DNA of 64,000 nt from Amblyornis subalaris (Eukaryota > Chordata > Aves > Passeriformes > Ptilonorhynchidae): NCBI GenBank assembly GCA_018881555.1, contig JACAXG010000026.1, positions 3,653,459 through 3,717,458 on the forward strand, read 5' to 3'. Shown here piece by piece: positions 13,308 through 27,350 of the stretch. A program made the position numbers and the translations under genes. Numbering within the stretch: the stretch's first letter is position 1; every line of letters starts with the position of its first letter. The notes below the pieces were generated by a model that was not told the origin of the DNA, did not search any database, and saw only the letters and a list, made by a program, of their open reading frames with translations.

Positions 13308-16300
13308 TTACCAGAAATAATATCACTCATTCCTCAGATAAAAGAGTGCAACTTGAACAAAATCCTGCTAACAGCAAGGCTGTACAGACTTTTATGGGTT
13401 GAGGAGCTTTCCAGGAAGATGAAGAATAAGGCACTGCAGGGATAAAACATAGGAAATGTTAGAAAAGATATTTTGGTAGCCAGTTGATCAGGAGTCTTTG
13501 GAGTGGACACTGTCAATCATTGCATAGTTGAGAGCAGCTGGTGAAAGACTTTTTCAGGAAGATGTCACCACAGAAAGTCAGTCTTTGCTGCCCTGCAAAC
13601 TCACCCTGTGAGTCACCCAGTCTTCCAAAGTATTATGGCATCATTTTGCAAACTTTATAATTAACTTGTGTTATANAGGGAAAAAAGTGCATTGAAATTA
13701 TTTCTATGTGTAAGTGCAGAGTTTAATATTTTGCTTTACAGATGCCTGAACGCTTTCTTCATGCAGAACATACACTCACTCTCGCTACCGGTGACTTCCA
13801 AAATAAATCAGTCAGTAATTTCCAAANGTTGTGCTAATCTAGGTATTGTTGTGCAACTAATCAAAATGCATCATGAAGTTTTAATAACTGAGATTTAGTG
13901 TCCTGTGATTGCAGCAGTGTTTCTTACTCATTTTGTTAGTATGTACAGCAGATATTTTCTCTTTCCTTCTGAGTATGGACTGCAGCACACTGATTCATGC
14001 AAAACAGAAGCTCAGGAGGAAAATCTCTGCCTAAATTAAAGGTATAAAGGGAGGATTTCACACAAATAGTTGTTTTTATTGAGGGTATTCTGTTTCCTTG
14101 AATAGCCTATTAATTCTGAAGGCCATTTGGGTTAGAATTCTTAATCTGAATTATGTTGTTATTCATGGCCTCATTTTGTGTCTTTTCATCATCTTCTTTG
14201 TCTGATGGCTATTTTAAAGAGGGTTTTTAAGAACGGGATGGATGGCAACAAAAGAATGTGTTTACTTTATCCATCATTGTGGCCTGATTCCACTATACTT
14301 ACCCTCACTGAGGCATGCATTAGATTTCAAGTGTCCCATTCTTCCCAGTGAAACTAATTGCAGAGCAAAATAGACCAAATGTGAATGAGGATTCAAAGAA
14401 TCCAGTCTGCAGTAATTATTGAAGCAAATAAATACATTTTGTTTTGGTGACTTCTCCTCTAGTGCATAATGGCTGGCTGTGAGTCTTGAGTGGAGTTACT
14501 GTGCCCCTGAATAAGAAGGGCTGTATGCCAGAAAAGATGTGATTTGGCAAAACAAGCTGGGCTGACCAGAAAGGATGAGACCTTTTGATACTGGAGTTGA
14601 AATTCCTTCATGCACCAAATGCAGCCTAAAATATTGCCTCTGTTCAGTAACAGGAAACATTTACGGAGTGGAAAGATATGAAATAGTATTTATTTTGCTT
14701 TTCATGAAGGTGTATATGGGAAAACTGGGTACATTGGAGGTTTCCCTCTAGAAATTCTTAAGGAGCTTAGCTTTCTGCCTTGTAAGTTTTTAGTCAGAGA
14801 CGGATAATATCTTCTACTAAAACTGTTAGTGCAGTTATCAGAGGAGATAAACATTCTTGCACACCTTTCAGGTTCAAAAGAAAAACAGAAAACTTCAAAT
14901 ATAACCTGAGTTTAATTAGATGAATCTCAGACCAAGAGACAAAAAGTGTTAGGTCTGTTGGAAGTAGAGGGTGGGTATGTCACTGCTGGAGAGGGATGGT
15001 AAGGTGGAGGAACAAAACAGAATTGTTCTTGCCCTCCACAACCTGAAGGGATTTGTACAAGTGCAAGTGAGCATGAGACTGAGAAAGTTTAATAACTCTG
15101 TGAGCTATGAAATTTTCAGCAGATTTACAAAAACTTCAGTTTCCAAGTTCATGTCTGGAAATGTTTTACACATTTCTCTTGAGATCGTGGCTGGAAGATC
15201 ACTGTTAGAGTGGTTGCTCTGTGGGAAATACTCTCATTTGAGTTACTTGGGCTCTCCATACTTTAATAATCTCCCAGGAGTTCATTTTAGTGTGTTACTG
15301 TCTTGGTGAAGACTTTTGGTGCATTGGGAAATGCAGCTGTCAGACCTCAGGTTCCTGATGGCTCTGTTTGGGGGATATTTATTATGATTATTTTAAAGGT
15401 GTGTCAGCAAGTTTGCCAAAATTTATGGTCTGGAATTATTCAGCACATGTCAGATTGTGACATCCTCCTCCTATACATAAACATGGTCAGACCCATGAAG
15501 AGCTTGCAGTCTAAATAGCTGAGGCAGGCAAAAGCCCACACTAGTATAACTCAGTTCTTCTCTCCTGAGTAAAATACAGCCTGTGCGGTGTAAAACCAGG
15601 CACAGAAATGAAAGCTGGCTCTGAGCAAGGCAGCAAGTCGGTGTGGAATGCTTTCTGTGCTCTGCAGATGCAGAGCAGCCACTTTGCAATGTAGTAATTA
15701 CCCAAGGGTGGCACTATTGGTGGGGCCATGCTGCATCCAGAACCTCGGGCAAACTGTCGTTAGTCACAGGGTGTCCCTGAGCAGTCTGCTTGTGCCTAAT
15801 TTACCTTCTTGCACTCACTCTGCACCTCGTGCAAGGGAGCTCTTTGTCTTGATAGGACTGACGGCCACTTTTCAATTAAATCCTTGAGCAAGGAGCTCTT
15901 CCAAAGAGAGGTAATCAGCACTAGAGAAAGCCACATCCACATCTGATGTAAAATGGATTATCTCCATCTGGTTTGGACTCTCCCCTGGTATTTTGTATCT
16001 GACTTCTATTATCTGTGTCTGATTTAGGGGATAAACACCCTAGGGCAGTGTTTGCACAGTACCACATGCCATGACAGCACTCAATAAATTATGGTAGAAT
16101 GTGGTCACACGGGATTGTTCCCAGCTTCCTATCCCTGAATCCCACTATCCACAGATCCCAAGCAGTGCGGGAGAACTGTGTTTTTTGAGTGGTACTGTTC
16201 TACACTTGAACAGATTTCTCCTAGAACTAGTATTTTTCTGCTAAGGTGCGTTAAAACATATTCCTTTATAATTTAATCAGGGTTTGTTTTGCTAGTTTTT

Positions 16301-18012
16301 CATGCCTTAGTAATTCAAATCTTTCCAGACACTAAGACACCTAGGATAGTTGAAGACAGTCAATCAATAAAAAAAGAGTAACAAACTTTTAACAATTCCC
16401 TCATCCTACCTCAAACCCAAATAACTTCAAAATTAATTTTTTCTCCCTCTTGATGTCTTTTTTCCCCCTCCATTTACCATCCTCCTTTCCTTTCATTACA
16501 CTCCCTTTTCTGTGCTGGTTCCCCCACAAGCCCAAGCTTCTCATGCAGTTTTTCTTCTTGAGAGACACGGAAGTATGGCCACAAATATACATTATGATCT
16601 CCTCCAATATTTGAAAATGCTTACACATGGCTATGACACAAAAGAAACCCTTAACTGGGTAGGTTATGGTCTTAATTTTAGCTTATCCAGGCTCTCTTGC
16701 AGAAACCTGATTTTTACACTTTCTGCATTTTTATTGTTCTTCTTCAGGCATTAATGAGATACAAAATACTGTTGGTTTGAAAGGCAGTGTTTACATTTAA
16801 AGGATAGAATGCACAAGGTCAGTGAAGACTCTGTCCCATACAGTTATTTTAACCTTTGTTTCCTACCGACCCCTCGGGTTTTACGGTATCCTGTGTTGTT
16901 TTCTTCCATTTCCCTAACAAGCATAAAATAAATACAGCAAGAAGAGCTGATTTTTCTCACGACCCTTCTCCCCTCTAAATAGCAGACAACAAAACCAATC
17001 TATCTGTATGGATATGTTAAATGCTTGCAAATTATTAGGCATGAGTCTAATAGGTATGCTTCCTATCTTAAATGTATAGATTCCTTTAAATCACAAGTTA
17101 AAATCTCAGCATTATTGAAACACTCATTCTCTGGCTTTCAGAGAGACTGGAATTGAATGCCTTTCTACTTACTCTGCAGTTCCCATTAATGTTAACAGGC
17201 ATATTTCTTTTTGCTTCCGTTGGAGTCGACTTGATACACATGTGGGATCCTTTGATAACCTCTTAAAAAGACACCCTTCTGCTTTACATGCACTTTAGAG
17301 CTTTAATGAGCTCACGGTGCTTCTTTGTGTCTCTGTGGCCAAAATGTTATCTAATACTTCTTGTAAATAATACAAGATAGCTTTTTACTCTGTGAGTGAC
17401 CTCTGTAGCATGTGCTAACGGTCTATTTGAATATATTTGCCCACAGGGTGTTTTGCTGGAGTCAGGGGAAACCATTAGGAAGCAAAGCAGAACCGCAATT
17501 CCCTTGCTTTTCCACAGCCCAGAAACAACTGTTTCTATTCAACTCCTGGGCAAGACAAAACCTGGGAGAAGGAAAGGTGAAAGAAGGAGGAGCCAGTACT
17601 CTTATCTTTGCTTTCCAGTTCATCAGTGCAAAACCGTGTAGGAGCAAGTCATTTCTCCTGGGGAGCCTCTGAGCAATCCCTATTGCAATGGAGATTTTTT
17701 ATATCTGCTTCAAAGGCCACTGTAAACACAAAATGGTGAATTATAATGTCCCTGCATGTATATTTGTTCCTACTTCTATTTATAGATACAGCATTTAAAC
17801 CTTTGAGTCCTTAGCTCACATCATATACTAACAGGTTTTTTTGGGTAAATTTTCCATAAAAAGCATGGAATGAAAGCTTTGAATTCCTTTTTCTAGCTAT
17901 GTTTTAGATGCATAGGAAGTGTTAAACAACTGTTGAAATACAGCCTCATGTGCAGAGCTTTCTGATCCAAAGGTATTCAAAGGAGTGGGCTGCAAGGCTT
18001 TAAAGTGCCAGC

Positions 18013-18024
18013 GTGCACGTGCAC
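18013..18024. promoter_or_regulatory. Palindromic E-box GTGCACGTGCAC
   Basis: A 12-base perfect palindrome centred on CACGTG, the E-box recognised by bHLH factors of the MYC/USF/CLOCK type. It lies at the start of a GC-richer patch. Occupancy is unknown. Confidence 0.3.
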
Positions 18025-20297
18025 ATCACACACTTCAGAATGGCTTTCCCTGGGAACATTAGGAGTTCTGCCATCTGTGGATCACTTGAGCAGGATAGCT
18101 TTAGCAGTGGGGCATGGGATGGGCTCAACTGTTCACCCTCTGGCTTTGGGCCCCACCCCGGTGCCCCCTCGGGAGCACTTGGAGAGCAGCCCTATGCCCT
18201 CAGCTTTGGCCATCAGGCAGCAGCTCTGCATGGCAGCACAAAATGCAAGAGAGACAAAGTAAAGGAAAAAAAACCTCCCTTCCCTCCCTGAAGGCCTGCA
18301 AGCATGTCCCTGGGGTGGGATCCAGGCAGGAGATCATCCTCCCTCTACACTCCTGAGCCTCCTCCTGCCCCCAGGCCCCTCCCTCTGCCGATGGCAATGG
18401 TGGTCAGGCTGCAGGATATGCTGGTTANCTATGGATTGTCCACTCTGTCCCGTGGCACTGGTGGCTGTTCCACACCTGCCAGCACTGGAACACATTGCTT
18501 TTGTAAGTTCAATAAACCGGGAGGGTGATGGGCATAATTCGGATCCAGGGTCTGATGGAAGAGGCTGGAAAGGGTGATGCCTGCTGTGCATCCCTTTGCG
18601 TGCTTGTCATGGNAAGAGCACTGAACACATGCACGTGGCTTCGGATTCCTGCAGTTCTCGGGCTTTGTTTGATGTCAGTAGGAAGTGTGAAAATCTAAAG
18701 TAACTGATCATCTGCATGTGCAACATCAGAAAGCAGAGGAGCGAGCTTCACCCAGTCCTCCAAATATAGATTCTGTTCCGCTCCTTCTCGCTACAGCTGG
18801 CCAGATAGTTTGCATCTATCTGTTTTCCACTTTCTGTGCTTCTGGGAGTGTCTCTGAAAGACTTGAAGCAACTGAATGCTGAGGTTGCCAACTCACAGCC
18901 TCATTCAGATCTTGCTGTCTCTCTAACCTGTACAAAGCTAGTGTGACTATTATTGCATTTAGGACAAATAAGATTATTAGAAATGTGTTCACCATTTATG
19001 ATACAGCAATCCCAGGCAGGAATATGTTTTAATAGTTATCAAATTCTCAGATTTGGGGGGGTTTTTTGATAGATATTGGCATACTCAGGCACTATATTAC
19101 AATGAATATTAATTTTGGTTGCATTGCACTTCCCCATCAATGACAAGAAGAGATTAACTAAAACAATATTTTATTTCCTACTTTAATGGTGAGTACATAG
19201 CATTAATTATATTATTAATCCAACTAGAAACTCTTGTACAAAGCTATTTCAAGCCATTAGTTGCCCCGTTGTAATTGATGGATTACTGCATTACCATTTA
19301 ATTTAGTATTGTTTTCAAGGCATTACATTCAGTTTCATTTAAGTTAATTGTATGGCCAAATAAGGAAAGAACTTGCTTTGTGGGCATGAGTGATGCAAGC
19401 ATGGATTCTTCCTGATTTCAGACATATAATGGGATGTGATCCATATAGCAATTCTGTACAAGGCCCTCCCGTTAGCATTACCTTGCAATTTATGGAAACA
19501 AGAAATGAGGGAATGGACCAGAAGATTGCATGGCATTTGGATTCAACATTGTGATAGTCTTCTCTGCAAATGGAAATTAACATCAATTATTCAAATCTAG
19601 TTATGCTTTCAACCCTCTTAATTGCAAAGTGTTTTCCATTCAGTGATCAAGCCCAATTCCCTAAACATAATAGCAATTATAACTGTGCATCCAGAGGAAA
19701 ATATACTCTCTTTGGCCCAATTTTCAGCTCTGATATGACCTCTTTATGCTGCTTTTTACACGGAGGGGTTGTTAAGATGGAGCAACTGCTCTTTTTTTTT
19801 TCTATAGAACATATCCCAGGGCTCTCAAGGAGCATGGACTATAATCTTCTTTACTGATCCAGCATAAAAACAGGGAAAATANAATGGGTGGGATTCTCCT
19901 GCCAGAATATAAATCCAACAAAACACAAAAAACTAGACATAACTATGTAATTCTTTCTAGATTGAAGCCCTCAGGTACCTGAGACACCTTCACAAGGGCA
20001 GAAAATGTGGTATGGGAGTGGGGAAGACCCCTGGCAGCTGGAGGGAAGGCTGGAGGTTATACCCTAGGGTATCCAAGACAGCACAGTGAGTGCCTGACTT
20101 TCCCTGATTTTGCCTGGCAACTGGGACAGCTCTTCTGGGCTGTGAAAGGCTAAATGTAAATTATATTATTCTTGGAGCTGAAAATTTCTTCATACAATGA
20201 CTTGTATGAAGGCATAATGAAACTTCTTTCTCCTCAGTGCAATTCTTATTTTTTATTAGAATAACTTTTGGCCACTCTTGTGCATCTTCTAGCTTGC

Positions 20298-20335
20298 TTT
20301 TCTTTTCTTTTTTTTCTTTTTTTTAATTTTTTTTC
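20298..20335. repeat. T-rich low-complexity tract
   Basis: T runs broken by single C residues and one AA, a decayed poly(T) or (TTTTC)n tract. Confidence 0.85.
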
Positions 20336-21930
20336 TGGCAGAAAAGATGATTCTGTTGCATTGTTTGAGTGTTTAGTCCATAACTGTTTCAGGATTTGAA
20401 AGTACTGCACCCTTTAGTGCAAGAAAACAATAATGCACAGTGTGTGTCTCGAACACTCAGACTTCTACTGAACGGACAATAAACAACAAGGCTGAATATA
20501 AAGTCCCAGCACTCTGTTTAACCACAATAAGAACTTGGTCCAAATGTGCCATGTCGCCTTCCCAGGCACCTTCCCTGATTATTTTTCTGTAGCATGAGAG
20601 TAGAAAGACCAGGCAGCAGCTGGTGATATGTTTGGGACAGAGAAGGTGTCTTGTCTGACGCTTGAGGACAGTTCCAGGTCTCTTATTCCTTTGTCTTTAG
20701 TAGGCAGTTGCATGAGACATCAAAAATCAATGACGTGTCTCCTGACAGGGAAGAAAACATTAACTCTTTTAAACCAAGTGTAGCAGTGTTCTCTGTATTA
20801 TGTTCATTAGAGAGAGAAGTAGTTGATGGGGTCAGGTCATTCCCTGCTGCCTTCTCCTTTGATAAAAAGAAAAAAAATCAAAAAAAAAGAGACAAAGTCT
20901 CAGTTTTCTGAATTCTTTGGGATTCAAATCTAGGTTTCATTATTCTTGCTTATAGTCCATTATTTCCTACAAGTATCTAATCTAGAGCTGTCATTCTCTA
21001 GGTTTTAAGACTTGTGTTTTTGAAAAACAGATTATTTTCTTGCTGCCTTTTCCATTTCCTGATGTGATGTTTTAGGTTCTTCTGACAACAAAAACAAACA
21101 AACTCATTCATTCATGACTAATTAGATTTCAGCCAGTACTGGTTGGCCTGCATTTGTGCAGTGACTCCCACCTCAGCTCTCTCTGGCAGAGAAATTTGGT
21201 TTATATATTTGTTCTGAACAAAGGTATGTTGCTTTTTCAACCATCTTCAGCTTCAAATTGTAACTTCCTAGTAAAACAATGCAGAGGGATGAATAGTCAA
21301 TGCCAAGGATGGGCTTAAACCAGAAAAGGTGGGATCCTTTCTTTGAAACTCCTTGGTTGTGTGTATTAGATAGGAGATTTTATTTGCTACAGTTTACCCT
21401 TCTAAAGCAGAAAGCCTGCATCTTAAATGTATCAGAGGTTGGANCAAGGATCTGTCTTACCTCCAAAAAAAATCTGTAGAGACTGGGGAAGCTGCCACGG
21501 TTGGAGCCAGTTTTTCCTTGAGTTCAAAGATGGTCCTTCAATTCCAGTGGATTAGCCCAGGATGTGTGAAACCTCTCCTGCAATGTAAGCTTCATATGGA
21601 GGGATCAGGGAGGATTTCACTTATGCCCAGAGGATTTGTGTTTTATTTCTCTACAGAGGCATGATTTTCAAGCTTTGAAAGAAGGGGAAGTGCCACTTGC
21701 CAGAAGGAAGCCTGAATACCAAGCCAACAGAACACACACCCTTCATGAAGGAGTGCTGTCCATGTATGCTGCAAGCCTTGGTTTGTATTACTCTACACAT
21801 GCATATGATGGGCTATTATGCTTGTTATAATTGGGGTCTAGATACAATGATAGACATAGTGAGATTATAGTTTATCTCTTGTTATAACTTACTACAGGGT
21901 GTATATGTATTTCTGNTGGTGCATATGACT

Positions 21931-21979
21931 CTGGACATATCTGTCCAGACATGTCCAGATCATGTCTCATATCTGGACA
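21931..21979. repeat. Clustered inverted repeats of CTGGACA/TGTCCAG
   Basis: CTGGACA (21931-21937) and TGTCCAG (21942-21948) form a 7-bp-arm hairpin with loop TATC. TGTCCAGAT (about 21952-21960) and ATCTGGACA (about 21971-21979) form a second, 9-bp-arm inverted repeat. The same heptamer family thus recurs four times in 49 bases, overlapping the p53-like site. Confidence 0.8.
21947..21967. promoter_or_regulatory. Candidate p53-family response element
   Basis: AGACATGTCC at 21947-21956 fits the p53 half-site RRRCWWGYYY perfectly. After a one-base spacer, GATCATGTCT at 21958-21967 fits at nine of ten positions (third base T instead of a purine). Two half-sites with a 0-1 base spacer are the favoured arrangement for p53, p63 and p73. 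Binding is untested and no target gene is visible in the window. Confidence 0.35.
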
Positions 21980-23667
21980 CTGTTCCATGAGAAATGAGGT
22001 GCATTAACTGCACTAATCAGACTGTTGTCCCAAAACCCGTTCAGAACTGTATGATCTGCTTGTTTTAATAGATGCCTCTTTTACTCATTATTTTGAATGA
22101 ATGTCTCATTCAAGGAAAAAAGAAAATAAGGGAGAAACTGAAACTCAGTAAAATTTCTCTAGTGGCAGTAACACTTGGAAACATTTGCCATGGGCATTGA
22201 TTGCAGAAGTTGTCATATATTTATGTCATGATATAATGACACACTGTAGGCTATTCTTGTATGCATTCTCATTCTGAGCTCNTTTGTCACTTGTCTGTGT
22301 AAATTCAACATCTTCCTCGTCTGGGGGAGTTTATATATCTCCTTGCAGTTGACTGTAAACAATTTGCAGGTGCTGCTTGGCAGCTGACAGATAGATCCAG
22401 TTGGTTAGGTGAGGCTGCTGCAGCCTCAGCGCAATATGAAAAATTTACACATTTGAGAAATTCCAGGCTGCTGCTTTCTAGTGTAAAATTTGGGATATGA
22501 CAGCAGATGTCGGGCTTAAAAGGGAGAAGAATGAGATTCTGTGGGGGATTGAAGTAGCTCATTTCATTCTCATGAAGAAGAAGCCCAGACACTTAGCTGC
22601 CTTGCTGCTGTAATTGGTTGCTTTATGCACACCGTGAGAAGTGAGCCCATATGTGGGGACTGCGTTGCTCCACTTTGCTAAAGCACAGGTTGGCTTCTGA
22701 TTTCCAGCAGCTGACAGCCCCGGAGCCTTTACATGGCTCTCAAGCCAAGGCCTCCATCAGGAACAGCTGGATCGGGGTGCTCAGACGCCTCCCAGCTTCA
22801 GCGAGCCTGCAAACACATTCTGCATAGAGCTCTCTGCAGCCCTGGGGCCTCAGCCTATCTCTGCCCTGGATGATGGAAAACTTTAATAACACGTACAAAA
22901 TTAATTTGGACCTTCTCCTAACACAAGTCTTTGAAGTCAGTGGGAAGCACTGAGGGGTTTTGGCATGGCAGCCTTTATTTCTGTGTATTCAGCTCCTGTA
23001 CTTCAGTTGGTGTGAGTCACTGTTGTTTCCGTAAGCACCTCTTTTAATATGTAAAAGCCATATGTATTTGTTTCTTCTTGTTGAGCAGCCTCTCACCTCT
23101 CAGTTGTGGTGAAAGGTGCTATACAAAAAGAATAAATTGGTAGTGTAGCTCTTTGTGCCTTGCTAAGATAAGACACCAGCCATATGGCTCAGTGCTGGGC
23201 ACTGAGAAAGCAGCTGAGAGCTGGGAGGTTCGCTGAGTTGGTTTGTTTGTTTGCTCTGTTTTTATTAGGCACTTCTTTTAATCACTTCTTTTTTTTCCTC
23301 TGGCCACTTAGAGATGAGACCTTGTGGTTCTCTATGTAATTGTGTTAGCCTTTATTCAGGAGAAACCATATGGTGGTCTATAAGAGCATAGGAAAGGCTC
23401 CTGGGGTTGTCAGGAGCAGCCACAGCCTGCCTTGTGTTATCTAATGACAATTCAGGTTTGCTGAATTCCCTTTCCACTCAGGCTCCTTGTGCTGCCTATT
23501 TCTTCTACTAGAAATTTTTTTTTAAACTTCACTCCTCTGGAATTCTCCTCGTTTTCAGAGCAAGCTGATTCCTGACTGTGTTTTCCTCTTTGGTCATGTG
23601 CCAAAAACTACACTGTCTTTTAGTGTAAATAGCTTTTCTTTTGAGTGTTTATTCTTCTCTTCCCATA

Positions 23668-23687
23668 ACACACACACACACACACAC
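23668..23687. repeat. (AC)10 microsatellite
   Basis: Ten uninterrupted AC dinucleotides, the commonest vertebrate microsatellite class. Confidence 0.95.
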
Positions 23688-25626
23688 TTGCGAAATATAC
23701 ACATCTACCTACATGAACAGTAATTTTTTTTCACTAAACAAAACAAAGGAAGCTCTTCTAGTCCTCCTATAAACCTAGACATCCTTCTTTCTGTTCCAGT
23801 TTGAAGCTGTCTTCCTCAAATGTACATGACTGGAACTATGCAAAGTATCCCTATAATATTCCACATAAATTGCTGTCAAAACCATATACAATAGAGTTAA
23901 TATTGCATCTCCCTATGGAAATATTTGGTTTCCATTGTTATACAATCATATTAGATTTTTTGAAACAAGAAATGCACCGATGGTTCATGTTCATCCTACT
24001 TGTACATTTAATCAATTCATGTAGTTTATGTAGCTAATATACCCATATTTTCTCCTCAGTCATTTAGAAACATTGACTGAGCATGGTAAATTATAAAACA
24101 ATGTAGATGAACAATAAAAAAATATGTAATCCAGCATGCAGCATATAGAGTTGCAGACTCTAGCACCTGGCCCCAGCAATTTTTTTCCCCGTAGACAAAG
24201 AACACAGAAAATGTCTCTTCCACCTGCTTTTTGAAAATGCAAATTATAATTCAGGTTAGCAGGTTAACCATTTTGAATACTATTGTATAGTTGACATGAA
24301 CCGACCTAATTCTTACTTCATTAGTTGGAAAAAGAGTTAATAACTGCATTGTATATGATTTTGAAATATCCTGCAGGTCAAAACAAAGGGCATTTTCATC
24401 AGTGATCACTCTGTGTCAACATTTCAGTGCAAACATTCAAGAATATTTGTGCCATAGATAAAAAGGTATTAGAGATTTACTTATAAATGATGTTATTGTA
24501 GCAGAATCCATCTATTCTTACTAATATCATCTGTTCAATTCAATAACGTGTAATTGTCATTTTTGTAAGAATTACTTGCATCTTCAATTTATTTTCTATC
24601 TTAACCTTTACCAAATATTATTCATTAACTCTAAGGTGTACAGCTCATTGGTGCAATAGTCACACCAAGCTCTGTATTAATTTTGTCCCCTTTGCTTAGA
24701 TCAAATCTGTTAAAATAGAGTTTCATTATGATTTTGAATTGTTGTTAATATGCTTTGAACAGATCCTTTATAACCTCCCCTATTTGCATATCATCCAGCA
24801 AAGCACCCTTAGCATGAAAAAACCCACATAGACAAAAAAACCCCTGTAATATCCTCAATCCCTCGTTTTCTCTCTTTGCTTGTAAGTCTGAAACCTCTGC
24901 AAATCAGCGTTGTTTAATGTGCTGACCATTTCTCTTGGTGAGAAAGTGCATATCTGTGTGCATATATCCAGATAAATAAGGGCAGCTACCCAAAGGTACA
25001 GACTGGCTGTGGATACATTATTTATTATGAGTTACGGATGATCTTATAGTTCATGAGTGACAGAGCAAAACAGAATGACGAGCTGGTATGAAAGCTCATC
25101 AATAACTTGAAGCAATAAATAATGTATTTGTCTTCTGCCAATTGAATATATTTTTTATGCTCTATTAGTAGTTTTCCCTGTGTTTAAGAATAATTTTGCA
25201 ATGAGATAGGGAATTGCATCATCCAGATTCAAAGAAATACTTAAAAAAAATCTCATCTTATTCTGTGGCACACTTTTGTTTTTGTTTAAATTATACAGAC
25301 ACACACTAGAGATGTGCAACTAGTCTCCATGAATAATTTATTTGAATTTAACCTCCTTTTCTACTGCTGGAATATTCAAACAATAGGCCACAACTTATTC
25401 GGATTCATATGTTATTAAAATTTTATTTGACAGATGTCTTTTTGAGTTTTTATTTTATGTCTTGACAGCGATTACTTGAAAATGCAGCTATGTACTATAA
25501 TTCTGCTGAAATAAATGGGACGCCTTTTATCTGATCCTTGATTAGCTGCAATTGGCCTCACGAATCCCATGGTACTTTGTGCCCTGCCTGCATGAGAATA
25601 CAAGCAATTCTTACATGAGCATTTCA

Positions 25627-25638
25627 TATGCATGCATA
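25627..25638. promoter_or_regulatory. POU/octamer-like palindrome
   Basis: TATGCATGCATA is a perfect 12-base palindrome, preceded by ATTTCATATGCAT. It contains overlapping ATGCAT cores similar to those in POU-domain dimer sites. The surrounding 100 bases have mixed composition and no repeats. Function is inferred only from the motif. Confidence 0.3.
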
Positions 25639-26080
25639 AAAGTCAGTTTCTGCCAATTAAGTGTATAGCTTTAAAGTTGCTTCCAGAGAATATATTGGTC
25701 AGCTGTGAAAAGCAACTGCAGATACAGAATGAAATAACTTTCTCTAAAACTTCAAACGTTTTTCCCTTCAGGTTTCTAACTTAGTTCACTACCGAGGCTT
25801 CATGTTTTACATAATTTTCCCTACTCTGTATGTCGTGATCTGCCTTTGCCTGATGTTGACCTGCCCAGTCCTGAGACGATGATCTTCCAGTAGCTGCTTC
25901 TTTCACTGTGGAGTGAAGGTGAAAACAAAGGTCATAGATGAGCCACAAAAAACAGAAAGGTCTAAATGCCTTCCACCTAATTCCAGACACTTAACTGAGA
26001 ATTTTACATGAGCCTCAAGAGGTGAGCCTCACTCTCTATTTCATGAAAACCACCAGTTTTGGTTCACTTTTCAGTCAGTA

Positions 26081-26096
26081 GAGAGAGAGAGAGAGA
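26081..26096. repeat. (GA)8 microsatellite
   Basis: Eight GA units directly followed by GACAGG. Confidence 0.9.
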
Positions 26097-27350
26097 CAGG
26101 AAACACACAGAGACAATTCGGATCACAAATACTCTGGGTTACTTTTTAGATCTTCTTACCTGCTCTCATTGCTTATTGCAGGTGAAGACCAGGAGGTCAA
26201 ATCCAGGATTTCTCTAACTGAAATGCAGAGAAATAGGCATTTCTAGACAATNCTCTTTTTTATCCTAAAGCAGCGCAATGCTGAGGTGGCCAGCTCAAGG
26301 GGAAATTTCTACACTGCCAGTATCTGAATTCAGGTTAAATGAATCAATGTGGTGAGGTAATCTGCATCACAGAGTTTTTTTAATGCAGTGGGGTATGTGA
26401 GCTTGGATAGTAACAATAAGGACCCAATTCTGCCTGAAGAAGCAAAACTCGTGTCGGCTCACTGGGGCAACTCTGCTACTTACCCTTCTTCNGCTTATTA
26501 AAGTTTTAACTGCACTTGCAGGTTGGATATATTCCTGGTTTGAAGTCCAGGCCAAATTTCTGACTTGATTCTAACTCAAAACCTCCTAGAATGTCCCCAT
26601 GCTGACTCCCTGATCCAGGGTTGTATCCTCTTGGTACATGACAGTTCCCAGGCTGTCTTGATATGCCTCTCCTGCACTGGGGCGTTTGTTCACAATTAAT
26701 ACAAAGTTATACAAATGATCTCCTAAAATTAATTTGGACAGATGCCCCCTTTTCACAGACTCCCACAACCCGTTTGAGAAGATATATTTTTGGGAATGTT
26801 GGTAACAAGCAGCTTAGTAATGTCATTTTATTTTGTGACAGAACAGCATTTGTGGAATCTCAGGGGCAGACTCCCAGCTAGCATAATTTTCCATGTCTCC
26901 CTTGGATTGCCACTGTTTTATTGCAGCTCAAGGATCTGGCCCACGACTCTTGTTCCACTCCGACTTTTGCGATTCCTGTGTGCCCCATATATCCCTATTT
27001 TATTAAANCATACTGAGAAGGAGGGGTAGCTTTCCTTTGTGCCACTCCAGAAATACAAAACAACTTAATTGGCCAGAGCAGGCAGGTTTACAGCTGCTTT
27101 ATGTTGACAAAAAGGCACAAAGGAGCCAGACAGTACTACTGAAACGAGGTCTGTATCTCACAGTGGCAAGATGTATAAAGGAGTGTATGAATTGTAAATA
27201 CATTTAGATTTGACAATAAGTCTTCTCATGGCTCTTTCCTAGAGCTAGATGCTCGTATTCACAGGAATTTAAAAAAACACCAACATTTCTTTGGGGAAAA
27301 GTTCTGTTCTGAATTGANGTTAGAGCTCTGCTCTCTGCTGTGTGATGCAG

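Larger units (their letters stand above)
13308..21930. other. Non-coding block with GC-richer patch at about 17950-18600
   Basis: No gene or mobile element was recognised. At 17950-18600 the sequence turns GC-richer and several overlapping frames open on both strands (18005-18591), again without domains. The stretch 13828-18426 contains no N character, one of the longest such gaps in the window. Confidence 0.65.
21980..27350. other. Non-coding block, possible conserved elements, no gene
   Basis: The block holds a GC-richer segment at about 22600-22870, the AC and GA microsatellites and the POU-like palindrome. Segments at 22330-22600 and 24650-24820 (with an ATTTGCAT octamer near 24783) have the mixed, non-repetitive texture typical of conserved non-coding elements. 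That is an impression only. Confidence 0.55.
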
